DNA of 64,000 nt from Sphingobacteriales bacterium (lineage in GTDB: Bacteria > Bacteroidota > Bacteroidia > Chitinophagales > Chitinophagaceae), in contig JACQDV010000020.1 in the NCBI GenBank assembly GCA_016200915.1, positions 34,438 to 98,437 of the forward strand, given 5' to 3'. The notes under the pieces are model-generated. The model saw only the letters and a list, made by a program, of their open reading frames with translations, did not search any database and was not told where the DNA came from. This document shows, piece by piece, positions 17,375-24,428 of this stretch; within the stretch, counting starts at the first letter, position 1; every line of letters starts with the position of its first letter. Both the position numbers and the translations under genes were made by a program.

Positions 17375-18808
17375 TTATTTTTCGCTCATAAGATTCAAAA
17401 AAGAGCGGATAGAAAAGATTCGTAATAAATTCATAACAATAAACCATTCCGCTATAATAATTCCAAGTTTTGCGTAGATAGAAATAGTCGTTTTGTCAAT
17501 GAAAAATAAGCTCAAAGAAAGAACAAGTATTATTATTAAATACTTTACCCAAACCTGTGTATTGATTGAATAACCAGTCTTTCTTTTTACCAATATTATT
17601 GTAAGTACTGCTAATATTCCCTGCGAAATCATTCCTGCAATTACACAGGCTGTAGCTCCCCATGCAGGAATAGCAATACTATTAAAGGCAAGGTTAATAG
17701 CTGAAGCAATGATCACCAGCCACATCAGTGTTTTAATATTTCCCGATGCAGTTAACATCGTTCCATAAATATGCGTAATAAAATATGGGATGATGGTTAT
17801 TAAACACCATTTTAAAATTTCTTCAGCATATGCTGATTCATGATGATATAACAATTGATATAGTTCTTTATCAAGAAACAATGCAACCACTGCCAGTAAT
17901 AATCCGGCCGGAATTAATAACTGGTGTGAAAATGATAATGATTTTTGTGTGCCTTCTCTATCATTAATATGTTTTGACCAGTAAGAAACTAATAGCGTAG
18001 CAAATAAATAACCCAGCATATTAGCTGCATCCAGCAAGCGATATGCAGCAGCATAAACGCCTGCTTCATATGCACCGTTTGTATGAATACGTTCTAACAA
18101 GAAAGCATCTGTACGGTTATGCAAACCCATAAAGAAAACAGTTAAGGCAAATGGTAAGCTCTGTACCACTATTTTAAAAACACTTGCTACATCAGCCGTA
18201 AACTGCTGAAATACTTTTCTTCTTAATAATACTGCAATACTTATTAATAAAGTAAAACCAACGGTAAGTACCTGCAGCCAGGCAAAATCATCAACAGTAA
18301 ATAGTTTGCCTATCAATGGTGTGTATAGCCACAGTCCGGCAATAACAATCATCAGTCCTTTATCAATAATTGAAAGGATGGCGTCTGTTTTAAATAATTG
18401 TAAAGCCGATACTATTCCTCTTGCAAAAATTAAAAAACTGGTCAGCACTTGTAAGGCAATCAGCAGGAATAACAATTTAAAATCAGTAATACCGCTGCTG
18501 GTGGCTATAAAAAATAAAATGATGGTATAGGCAAAAGAAAGAATCAGCTTTGCAATCAATCCATTACTGCAGAGTGTTGGAAGCTGATCTGCCTGCTGGG
18601 CAATGTTGCGGTTGGCAAAATTGGTAATACCTAAATCAAGAAGTATATTGAAGATGAGAGAGAGACTGAATAATGAAAAGTATTTACCATATACTTCTGC
18701 ACCCACCACTACCTGCACCTGCCGGTCTATTCCAAATACCCATACAGGTTTAATGACCACATTCAACAGGATCATTAAAAACAGCGATGTAATAAAATGT
18801 CTGCTCAC
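17375..18808 (-). CDS. polysaccharide flippase (Wzx/MATE-like, RfbX family)
   Basis: A 477-residue protein with about fourteen membrane helices, the size of Wzx oligosaccharide flippases. Family hints are GKYFSLFSLSLIFNILLDLG near residue 40, FANRNIAQ near 63, a TDAFLLERIHTNGAYEAGVY segment near 228, and GNIKTLMWLVIIASAINLAFN near 370. It would flip lipid-linked oligosaccharide units to the periplasm for polymerisation by the downstream gene products. GTG at 18808 appears to be the start, 17 bases after the lrp stop codon, so the regulator may be the first gene of the same transcript. Confidence 0.82.
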   Translation of the reverse strand: MSRHFITSLFLMILLNVVIKPVWVFGIDRQVQVVVGAEVYGKYFSLFSLSLIFNILLDLGITNFANRNIAQQADQLPTLCSNGLIAKLILSFAYTIILFFIATSSGITDFKLLFLLIALQVLTSFLIFARGIVSALQLFKTDAILSIIDKGLMIVIAGLWLYTPLIGKLFTVDDFAWLQVLTVGFTLLISIAVLLRRKVFQQFTADVASVFKIVVQSLPFALTVFFMGLHNRTDAFLLERIHTNGAYEAGVYAAAYRLLDAANMLGYLFATLLVSYWSKHINDREGTQKSLSFSHQLLIPAGLLLAVVALFLDKELYQLLYHHESAYAEEILKWCLITIIPYFITHIYGTMLTASGNIKTLMWLVIIASAINLAFNSIAIPAWGATACVIAGMISQGILAVLTIILVKRKTGYSINTQVWVKYLIIILVLSLSLFFIDKTTISIYAKLGIIIAEWFIVMNLLRIFSIRSFLNLMSEK

Positions 18809-18825
18809 GGGAAATGATTCAACGA

Positions 18826-19290
18826 TTATCCGGCCACCTGCACATTACGGTTAAAACTTTCGTCCAGTGAAATAAAAGTTTCTGTACGTTCAATACCTTT
18901 TATTTTCTGCAGCTCATCATGCAATACATGCCGCAGTTGGTTCATATCCTTACAAACAATTTCGAGGAACATACTGTAATTACCGGTTGTATAATTCAGG
19001 CGAATGATCTCCGGTATCTTCTTTAATTCTTTTGCTACCTGGTCGTATAGTGAACTCTTTTCTAAAAAAATTCCCACAAAGGCTGTAATATCATAGCCCA
19101 ATTGTTTAATATCTACATTGAGTTTAGTACCTTTAACTATACCATACTCCTGTAGCTTTTTGATACGCACATGAATAGTACCGCCAGAAACAAATAATTG
19201 TTTACCCAGGTCAGCATACGATATCGCTGCATTTTCCATCATTGCATGAATGATCTGCAGGTCCAGTTTATCTAAATTCAATTTTGCCAT
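18826..19290 (-). CDS. Lrp/AsnC family transcriptional regulator
   Basis: A 154-residue regulator. The N-terminal HTH starts MAKLNLDKLDLQIIHAMMEN and continues ISYADLGKQLFVSGGTIHVR, followed by IKKLQEYGIVKGTKLNVD. The C-terminal RAM ligand-binding domain includes YDITAFVGIFLEKSS and the GNYSMFLEIVCKDMNQLRHV segment near residue 107. I took the ATG at 19290 because it gives the standard family start. Lrp proteins form octamers that bind short AT-rich palindromes and respond to amino acids. The upstream region holds such palindromes. Its neighbours, a polysaccharide operon downstream and tRNA-like RNAs and cysteine biosynthesis upstream, leave the regulon open. Confidence 0.9.
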   Translation of the reverse strand: MAKLNLDKLDLQIIHAMMENAAISYADLGKQLFVSGGTIHVRIKKLQEYGIVKGTKLNVDIKQLGYDITAFVGIFLEKSSLYDQVAKELKKIPEIIRLNYTTGNYSMFLEIVCKDMNQLRHVLHDELQKIKGIERTETFISLDESFNRNVQVAG

Positions 19291-19330
19291 GTTTTTCCAG
19301 TTATTTTTTAGAAATAATTCAAAATAATTA

Positions 19331-19382
19331 CCAAATATTTGGATAATTTCGATATTTACAAAATTTTTCTTTGAAAATATCC
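19331..19382. promoter_or_regulatory. AT-rich palindromes upstream of lrp, likely operator
   Basis: CCAAATATTTGG at 19331-19342 is a perfect 12-base palindrome. GGATAATTTC at 19341-19350 faces a near-complement, GAAAATATCC, at 19373-19382. Such AT-rich dyads suit an Lrp-type octamer. The site lies between lrp and the divergent tRNA-like RNA genes and could control both. Confidence 0.45.
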
Positions 19383-19402
19383 AAAAAACGATAGAATCCC
19401 TA

Positions 19403-19410
19403 TAATTTTG
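19403..19410 (+). promoter_or_regulatory. -7 promoter element TAATTTTG for the tRNA-like RNAs
   Basis: An exact TAnnTTTG match lies 25 bases upstream of the first tRNA-like gene on the same strand, which would give a short 5' trailer before the acceptor-like stem. A TTTG at 19370-19373 is a possible -33 element, but at 29 bases the spacing is long. Confidence 0.4.
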
Positions 19411-19434
19411 TCCCATCAAGTTCATTGAATACAC

Positions 19435-19605
19435 TGTGGAGTGATGAAATTTTTGGCAGACATACCCTCTTGTCTCGGGGGTGGGGAATACAGGATAAAC
19501 ATAGCATAGAGCCGCCCGGCCGCAAGGCTTGGCGACCAGGGTCGACCACTGAAACTTTGTGCTAAGGCTAACTGCCCCGTGGAGGTTCGAGTCCTCCCTC
19601 TACAG
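19435..19605 (+). ncRNA. tRNA-like structured RNA with giant variable region, copy 1
   Basis: The ends fold like a class II tRNA. Acceptor-like stem TGTGGAG (19435-19441) pairs with CTCTACA (19598-19604), G605 sits at the discriminator position, and the T arm is GGAGG-TTCGAGT-CCTCC (19581-19597). A tRNA-Leu-like D arm has a three-pair stem (19444-19446 with 19461-19463) and the GGCAGA loop end. The anticodon-like arm CCCTC-TTGTCTC-GGGGG (19465-19481) has GTC in the anticodon position but a pyrimidine at position 37. Between this arm and the T arm lie about 99 bases instead of a normal variable arm. They hold GGGG/CCCC and CAG/CTG pairs, a ten-pair helix (19502-19511 with 19555-19564), a hairpin capped by GCAA (19513-19534), and a loop GGTCGACCA. 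No CCA is encoded. A decoding role is doubtful. Confidence 0.75.
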
Positions 19606-19633
19606 CTACTTATTAGTTCTTTAAGGTAATGTT

Positions 19634-19661
19634 CATTTGCTTATTGCAAATTGCCCATTGC
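19634..19661 (+). repeat. heptanucleotide repeat, consensus NNATTGC x4
   Basis: Four tandem seven-base units sharing ATTGC (the first is ATTTGC-like: CATTTGC) fill the spacer between the two tRNA-like RNA genes. It is one of about ten heptamer arrays in this window. Confidence 0.7.
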
Positions 19662-19671
19662 CATTTCACAC

Positions 19672-19867
19672 TGTGGGGTGATGAAATTTTTGGCAGACAT
19701 ACCCTCTTGTCTCGGGGGTGGGGGAAACAGGATAAACACTGCGTAACGCCGATCCCGGGACGCCGGGACCGACTGGGGTTGACCACCAGTTAGGTTGAAG
19801 GTAGCGCCTTCTACAAATTTGCGCAGCGGCTAACTGCCCCGTGGAGGTTCGAGTCCTCCCCCTACAG
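19672..19867 (+). ncRNA. tRNA-like structured RNA with giant variable region, copy 2
   Basis: This is a 196-base relative of the RNA 66 bases upstream. The D-like arm, anticodon-like arm (loop TTGTCTC at 19707-19713) and T arm (19843-19859) are nearly identical. The acceptor-like stem is TGTGGGG/CCCTACA, so pair six changed from A-T to G-C and kept its pairing. In the large insert the counterpart helix is CTGCGTAA (19739-19746) with TTGCGCAG (19819-19826); at least three base pairs changed on both sides relative to copy 1. TCCCGG-GACG-CCGGGA (19753-19768) replaces the GCAA hairpin, and ACTGG/CCAGT (19772-19790) presents the loop GGTTGACCA. An extra hairpin GAAGG/CCTTC (19797-19811) is absent from copy 1. 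A T-run follows at 19871. Confidence 0.75.
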
Positions 19868-19913
19868 CAGTTTTTCATGTCAGTATAACAATCTCGATCG
19901 CTTAATGAAGATG

Positions 19914-19947
19914 CTCCCCTCCCGTTCCCGGGATGGGGATTTTTTTT
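19914..19947 (+). terminator. rho-independent terminator downstream of the tRNA-like RNAs
   Basis: CCCCTCCCG (19916-19924) pairs with CGGGATGGGG (19929-19938) with one bulged T, and is followed by eight T. It lies 47 bases after copy 2 and would end a transcript carrying both RNAs. Confidence 0.8.
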
Positions 19948-20105
19948 GCCGATTGTCACGAAACAATAAAGATTTCTTAAAGTCCACTTACTTAATAGGA
20001 TAATCATTATTTTCGGGTTCTATTTCAATCACCATATGAAAAATTGTTGTTGTTACAGTTTCTATTGAAGGGATAAAACAATTTTTATTCAGTAAGATAT
20101 TTATT

Positions 20106-20127
20106 GCCCTTCACAAAAATGAAGGGC
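20106..20127 (+). promoter_or_regulatory. leader hairpin upstream of cysE, GCCCTTCA / TGAAGGGC
   Basis: A perfect eight-base stem with a six-base A-rich loop lies 22 bases before the cysE start and is followed by TTATTATTT. It could be a weak terminator acting as an attenuator, or simply a 5' end stabiliser. The rest of 19948-20105 shows nothing recognisable. Confidence 0.45.
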
Positions 20128-20149
20128 TTATTATTTAAATAACTCAATT

Positions 20150-20962
20150 ATGGAAAATTATCCGGGCTATATCCTGGCCTCACATATTCCCTCCCGCAAT
20201 AAGGTAATTCAGTTTACAGAAGGATTGATGGATTATTTATTTCCTGTAGTAGAAGACCCGAAAGAATTTTTAAAAAAACACGATTCTGTTCAGCTCTATT
20301 TAAAAAAACAACTCTTTGATATACTAACGCCTGTTTCCAAACAGCATGATATTGATGTAATGGAAATTACTTCCAGTTACTTTGATTCATTAGAAGGAAT
20401 AAAGGATACATTGATCAGAGATGCCAATCTTATTCTTGAGTTTGATCCTGCCGCTTATTCATTAGAAGAAGTAATTCTCTCCTATCCCGGTTTTTCTGCG
20501 ATCATCGTTCACCGTTTATCGCATGAATTGTATAAGCTGAAAGTTCCGCTAATACCAAGAATGATGAGTGAATGGGCACATAGTAAAACAGGGATTGATA
20601 TCAATCCGGGAGCTACTATTGATTCTCCTTTCTTTATTGATCATGGAACAGGTGTGGTAATTGGAGAAACAACGGTGATTGGTAAGAATGTAAAAATATA
20701 TCAGGGTGTTACATTGGGTGCATTAGCTGTAAAAAAAGAAGATGCACAATCCAAACGCCATCCAACCATTGAAGATAATGTGGTGATCTATGCAGGAAGT
20801 ACCATATTGGGCGGCAATACGGTGATTGGACACGATAGTATAATTGGAGGTAATACCTGGATCACCGAAAGTATTTTGCCATTTAGTATTGTATATCATA
20901 AAGATCAAACCACCGTAAAGGATCGTAAAGATTTTAATGAACCCATCAATTTTATTATTTAA
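20150..20962 (+). CDS. cysE: serine O-acetyltransferase
   Basis: A 270-residue left-handed beta-helix acetyltransferase that makes O-acetylserine from serine and acetyl-CoA. The helical N-terminal domain (1-150) is of the longer EpsC/plant-like kind seen in Bacteroidota. Hexapeptide repeats then run from about residue 150: DINPGATIDSPFFIDHGTGV, VIGETTVIGKNVKIYQGVTL, and later STILGGNTVIGHDSIIGGNT. His164 (in the IDHGTG segment) and the neighbouring Asp fit the catalytic pair. It lies 16 bases upstream of cysteine synthase, its partner in the pathway and in the cysteine synthase complex. A leader hairpin precedes it. Confidence 0.93.
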   Translation: MENYPGYILASHIPSRNKVIQFTEGLMDYLFPVVEDPKEFLKKHDSVQLYLKKQLFDILTPVSKQHDIDVMEITSSYFDSLEGIKDTLIRDANLILEFDPAAYSLEEVILSYPGFSAIIVHRLSHELYKLKVPLIPRMMSEWAHSKTGIDINPGATIDSPFFIDHGTGVVIGETTVIGKNVKIYQGVTLGALAVKKEDAQSKRHPTIEDNVVIYAGSTILGGNTVIGHDSIIGGNTWITESILPFSIVYHKDQTTVKDRKDFNEPINFII

Positions 20963-20978
20963 ACAAACGCTATAAAAG

Positions 20979-21890
20979 ATGAAAGCAAATAATGTATTAC
21001 AAACCATCGGTAACACGCCACATGTAAAACTCAACCGCTTGTTTCCCGGTAATGTTGAGGTATGGACTAAAATGGAAAGAGCCAATCCCGGCGGAAGCAT
21101 TAAAGACCGCATTGCACTTTCTATGATTGAAGATGCAGAACAAAAAGGTTTATTGAATAAAGATAGTGTGATCATTGAACCAACATCCGGTAATACAGGT
21201 ATTGGGTTGGCGATTGTTGCGGCAGTTAAAGGATACAAACTGATTTTGGTGATGCCCGAAAGCATGAGCCTTGAAAGAAGAAGATTGATGAGTGTGTATG
21301 GCGCCACTTTTGAATTAACACCAAGAGAAAAAGGAATGAAAGGTGCTATTGAAAAAGCAAAAGAATTAATTGCTGCTACACCAAATTCCTGGATGCCACA
21401 GCAGTTTGATAACGAAGCCAACATTGCTGTACATATTAAAACAACTGCGGAAGAAATTGCAGCAGATTTTCCTGATGGATTAGATTATATCATCACTGGT
21501 GTAGGCACTGGCGGACATATTACCGGTGTAGGTGAAGTGTTGAAAAAGCGTTTTCCTAATTTAAAAGTATTTGCTGTTGAGCCGGAACTGTCTCCTGTTA
21601 TCAGCGGTGGTAGCCCATCTCCGCATCCTATACAGGGAATTGGAGCTGGCTTTATTCCAAACAATTTGCATACTGATGTATTGGATGGTGTAATAACCGT
21701 TAGCAAAGAGGCTGCTTTTGATTATGCACAACGCAGTGCAAAGGAAGAAGGAATTTTTGTTGGTATCAGCAGTGGTGCAGCATTAGCAGCAGTAGCTAAA
21801 AAGTTACCGGAAATACCAGCCGGAAGCAAGGTATTAACCTTTAACTACGATACCGGTGAACGTTATTTATCTATTGAAGGATTATTTTAA
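20979..21890 (+). CDS. cysK: cysteine synthase (O-acetylserine sulfhydrylase)
   Basis: A 303-residue fold-type II PLP enzyme that makes cysteine from O-acetylserine and sulfide. NPGGSIKDR holds the PLP lysine, Lys42. [12 protein letters not shown] near residue 70 binds the substrate carboxylate, [16 protein letters not shown] near 175 binds the cofactor phosphate, and [12 protein letters not shown] near 258 closes the site. The enzyme is the compact CysK/CysM type without a regulatory CBS domain. It directly follows cysE and precedes a DUF4395 membrane gene by ten bases, so the three appear to be one operon. CysM specificity (thiosulfate) cannot be excluded. Confidence 0.92.
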   Translation: MKANNVLQTIGNTPHVKLNRLFPGNVEVWTKMERANPGGSIKDRIALSMIEDAEQKGLLNKDSVIIEPTSGNTGIGLAIVAAVKGYKLILVMPESMSLERRRLMSVYGATFELTPREKGMKGAIEKAKELIAATPNSWMPQQFDNEANIAVHIKTTAEEIAADFPDGLDYIITGVGTGGHITGVGEVLKKRFPNLKVFAVEPELSPVISGGSPSPHPIQGIGAGFIPNNLHTDVLDGVITVSKEAAFDYAQRSAKEEGIFVGISSGAALAAVAKKLPEIPAGSKVLTFNYDTGERYLSIEGLF

Positions 21891-21900
21891 AATTTGAATT

Positions 21901-22335
21901 ATGTCAACTCAGCACAACGCAACATTAAATGGAAATAAAGTAAGGATTGTTGCTTTTATGGTGGCAGTAACAGGAATTATCTATCTTATCAGTGGTAATA
22001 TTATAACCATTATAATTCTTGTTATTGATTTTGCAATTAGAGCTTTCGGTTTCAGGCAATACAGTCCGTTTCGTTTTATTGCCGGAAAAATAAACAACGG
22101 ATTATTTAATGGCAGCCGTAAACCTGTTTATGCGCCACCAAAAACATTTGCTGCCAGGATAGGTTTACTATTTTCCACAGCCATATTAATTCTGCATTTA
22201 ACCGGATGGTTGCTGGCTGCAGGAATTTTAGCAAGTGTACTTATTTCCTTTGCCTTGCTTGAATCAATTGGAAATATTTGTGTTGCCTGCTACATGTACA
22301 GCTTCATGCACAAATCGGGTGTGCTGAAATCATAA
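21901..22335 (+). CDS. DUF4395 domain membrane protein
   Basis: A 144-residue protein with four membrane helices (about 15-32, 33-50, 86-104, 106-124). It carries the DUF4395 pattern: an N-terminal NGNKVRIVAFMVAVTGI, an AIRAFGFRQYSPFRFIAG segment near 46, and a C-terminal ICVACYMYSFM with a CxxC. DUF4395 proteins often accompany sulfur-metabolism genes such as rhodanese or thioredoxin genes, which fits the cys operon here. The cysteine pair suggests sulfur handling or redox chemistry at the membrane, but no activity is established. Confidence 0.8.
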   Translation: MSTQHNATLNGNKVRIVAFMVAVTGIIYLISGNIITIIILVIDFAIRAFGFRQYSPFRFIAGKINNGLFNGSRKPVYAPPKTFAARIGLLFSTAILILHLTGWLLAAGILASVLISFALLESIGNICVACYMYSFMHKSGVLKS

Positions 22336-22360
22336 ATTCATTTAATACTATTTAGTAAAT

Positions 22361-22388
22361 CCCGGATCAGTTGATCCGGGATTTTTTT
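22361..22388 (+). terminator. rho-independent terminator, CCCGGATCA / TGATCCGGG
   Basis: A perfect nine-base stem with a two-base loop is followed by ATTTTTTT. It closes the cysE-cysK-DUF4395 operon. Confidence 0.9.
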
Positions 22389-22443
22389 GATTTTATCTTT
22401 TTAATCGCTGATCATTCGTAAATACTTAGAGTTATTCATATTA

Positions 22444-22680
22444 ATTACACGGCTTACCCAATTTATTACATCACTGATAATGGTTATTACAAGAGTCGCT
22501 TTAATTATTACAGAGCCGGCAACTGTCATTACAGCATATTCTCCATTTATTACATGAAAGAACGTTGACATTACAGGAGCTACTTTGTTTATTACATTGG
22601 TTTTTATTCCTATTACATGCCCGCCTTTGTTCATTAAATGACTTACTTAATTCATTACAGTACTGATTTTTATCATTTGC
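22444..22680. repeat. ATTACA array, 11 boxes at exact 21-bp spacing (plus one decayed)
   Basis: ATTACA begins at 22444, 22465, 22486, 22507, 22528, 22549, 22570, 22591, 22612 and 22654, with ATTAAA at 22633 and a decayed box at 22675. Every step is exactly 21 bases. The 15 bases between boxes are not conserved except for a preference for T or C just before each box. The stretch covers most of the 22336-22786 gap and begins 56 bases after the cys operon terminator. On the minus strand one frame would give Cys-Asn at every seventh residue and another a Val-Ile/Met heptad, but no frame has a start and signal typical of a gene. It is either a phased protein-binding array or the remains of a heptad-repeat gene. 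Confidence 0.8.
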
Positions 22681-22786
22681 ACTGATCAGTAGCATTTTGT
22701 ATAACTAAAGAAGACCTGGAGTTATTTTACAGATTTCTCATAGTGGTGTATTAATCCAATAATTTGATTGGGAGTAAAGTGGATTA

Positions 22787-23815
22787 TTGTTAAAACATTA
22801 CATTTATGGTTCAAAGTTCTTTGAATCCCATTATTATCCCTTTGGGTTAACAATGGCGGGGATTAGTAGTAAGGCTCTTGGCATTGGTTCTCCACAAAAC
22901 AAGAAGAAATACAATGGTAAGGAGGAACAAAGACAAGAGTTTAGTGATGGCAGTGGCCTTGAATGGCTGGATTATGGTGCGAGAATGTATGATGCGCAAA
23001 TAGGACGATGGGAGGTTGTCGATCTTTTGGCTGAAAAATACCGAAAATGGAGTCCATATAATTATGCTGTTGATAATCCTTTGCGGTTTATAGACCCTGA
23101 CGGCATGGGGGTGACAGGTGTGGTTATAGATGGAGCAGCAAAACAAAAAGCTTTTCAGGAATTGCAAAAATCTGTTCAAAATGAACTCAATCTAAATATG
23201 GACTCAAAAGGGAATATTACTTATACTTTAAAGGATCCTAAAGCAACATTCAGTTCTGAAGCTAAACAATTAACTACTGCTATAAATGACCCATCCGTGA
23301 AAGTTGTTGTTACTGCTACAAATAAAGTTAAAACTTCCAATGGAGGATTGTTGTTAGGTGGAGCATTTATGGGCAATAAGGTTACACCGGCTGGTGTAAG
23401 AAATACACCAAATGGTAAAGAATGTTCTGGCCCAACTGTTGTTGCAAATCAAGAAATCAATCCCAAAGTTCTTTCAAATCTTGATACTTATTTTAACCAA
23501 CCAGGGGCAGCAACTTTGCATGAAGTTACCGAGGCATATCAAGGAGCAAAGTTGGCACAAACAGAAGGCTCCTCTGTTGGAGTACCAACACAAGCTGATA
23601 TTAGCAATCCCAACAGTATTTATAATCGTGCACATATTTTAGCTACACCCCAACCCGGCGGCCCACGTAGCGTAGGTTATTCATTTTATGATTCTAACGG
23701 CAACACGTTGCCATCAAGTATAGGGTGGGCAAAATTTACAGCTACTGTTCAGGATGGGACGAGGCCAGCCGTCCCAATTTTATCTGTTACTAAAAGTGAG
23801 TTTGATAAACAATAG
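22787..23815 (+). CDS. orphan Rhs tip: core end plus variable C-terminal domain
   Basis: An open frame of 342 codons that starts inside an Rhs/YD-repeat core and has no proper start: it opens with TTG right after a stop. Residues 14-105 are the Rhs-associated core end ([12 protein letters not shown], then [18 protein letters not shown], then [19 protein letters not shown]). From about 107 the sequence becomes unrelated to the second tip at 27.7 kb, as expected for a polymorphic toxin module. That module contains [12 protein letters not shown] near 250 and [13 protein letters not shown] near 280, which might form a metal site, but I do not recognise the family. A small exported protein follows 24 bases downstream as candidate immunity gene. 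It is probably silent unless recombined onto a full-length rhs gene. Confidence 0.75.
   Translation: MLKHYIYGSKFFESHYYPFGLTMAGISSKALGIGSPQNKKKYNGKEEQRQEFSDGSGLEWLDYGARMYDAQIGRWEVVDLLAEKYRKWSPYNYAVDNPLRFIDPDGMGVTGVVIDGAAKQKAFQELQKSVQNELNLNMDSKGNITYTLKDPKATFSSEAKQLTTAINDPSVKVVVTATNKVKTSNGGLLLGGAFMGNKVTPAGVRNTPNGKECSGPTVVANQEINPKVLSNLDTYFNQPGAATLHEVTEAYQGAKLAQTEGSSVGVPTQADISNPNSIYNRAHILATPQPGGPRSVGYSFYDSNGNTLPSSIGWAKFTATVQDGTRPAVPILSVTKSEFDKQ
22844..23007 (+). repeat. Rhs core inverted repeat, copy A
   Basis: About 164 bases match the region 28526-28689 in inverted orientation, with roughly nine of ten bases identical by eye and the first 90 almost identical. It encodes the last part of the Rhs core. 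The two copies bracket a 5.5-kb segment. Confidence 0.8.
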
Positions 23816-23839
23816 ACCAGAAATATAATATTGATAATT

Positions 23840-24256
23840 ATGAGTAGAGTTTTAATTATAACAGGGTGCCTAATTTCTTTTATCTGTTTAAATTTATTCT
23901 GTTTAAATAATAATAAAGCAAGCTCTTTCAATGAGAATGATACTTCTTATAAAGTTTACAAGATTGATTCTATAAACAATTTTTATTTGATCTACGCTTC
24001 TAAAAAGGGCATCCGATATAAAATTGTGTCACAAAAAAGGTCTTGTGAATCGGACAATAAGATTCAAAAAGATGGTTACTATGGCTTTGAACTCTCTTCA
24101 ATGTTGTATGATTTGGATGATATAAAGATAGCTGTTGGGGCTCCGGGAGGTTGTGTTTATGTTGATAGTATAACCAAAATATGTATAGAAGATTCAATAC
24201 CTGATTTAAAATTAGCCAAGAATATCAAGGGACTATGTTTTGAAAAGAAGGAATGA
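23840..24256 (+). CDS. candidate immunity protein of orphan Rhs tip 1 (membrane/exported)
   Basis: A 138-residue protein starting MSRVLIITGCLISFICLNLF, a hydrophobic export or anchor sequence. The mature part has charged strands and four Cys residues (for example QKRSCESDN, GAPGGCVYVD, ITKICIED and KGLCFEKKE). I do not recognise the family. Its place, 24 bases after the Rhs tip on the same strand and preceded by no other gene, is that of an immunity gene for a polymorphic toxin. The export signal would suit a toxin acting outside the cytoplasm. Confidence 0.55.
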   Translation: MSRVLIITGCLISFICLNLFCLNNNKASSFNENDTSYKVYKIDSINNFYLIYASKKGIRYKIVSQKRSCESDNKIQKDGYYGFELSSMLYDLDDIKIAVGAPGGCVYVDSITKICIEDSIPDLKLAKNIKGLCFEKKE

Positions 24257-24428
24257 AACTTCCATTTCCTAAAACTTGAGGCATAACTTAGACAACTCTG
24301 TTCTTTTTGTAGCTTTCATTCTCAATATCCTATGCCTTGAGAACCGGCAGTAACCTTGCAAGCTGAACAACATTTTATATATTTTTCTTATTACCATGAG
24401 CCTGTGATTACTTTACTATTTGCAAATA

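Noticed and set aside
19435..19605. Group I intron inside a tRNA gene
   Set aside because: The anticodon-like arm is already complete and closed before the insert. Removing the insert does not create a better tRNA, and I see no conserved group I P7 or terminal-G core.
19435..19867. tmRNA or ordinary tRNA-Leu/Asp genes
   Set aside because: There is no tag reading frame, and tmRNA lacks an anticodon arm. Leu anticodons are absent, and a GTC anticodon does not fit a class II body with a pyrimidine at position 37.
19666..20007. Minus-strand open frame of 113 codons
   Set aside because: It is antisense to the second tRNA-like RNA and its terminator; the open frame follows from GC-rich paired sequence.
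22444..22680. CRISPR array
   Set aside because: The conserved part is only six bases and the spacing is 21 bases, far below CRISPR repeat and spacer sizes; no cas genes are near.
22401..22695. Two minus-strand frames with heptad patterns (Cys-Asn or Val-Ile every seven residues)
   Set aside because: Both patterns follow automatically from a 21-base repeat. The frames overlap each other and neither has a convincing start or export signal. Kept only as an alternative explanation of the array.
24257..24428. AGGCATA / TATGCCT inverted arms as a terminator
   Set aside because: The arms are 45 bases apart and short, with no T-run at the right place; I see nothing firm in this gap.
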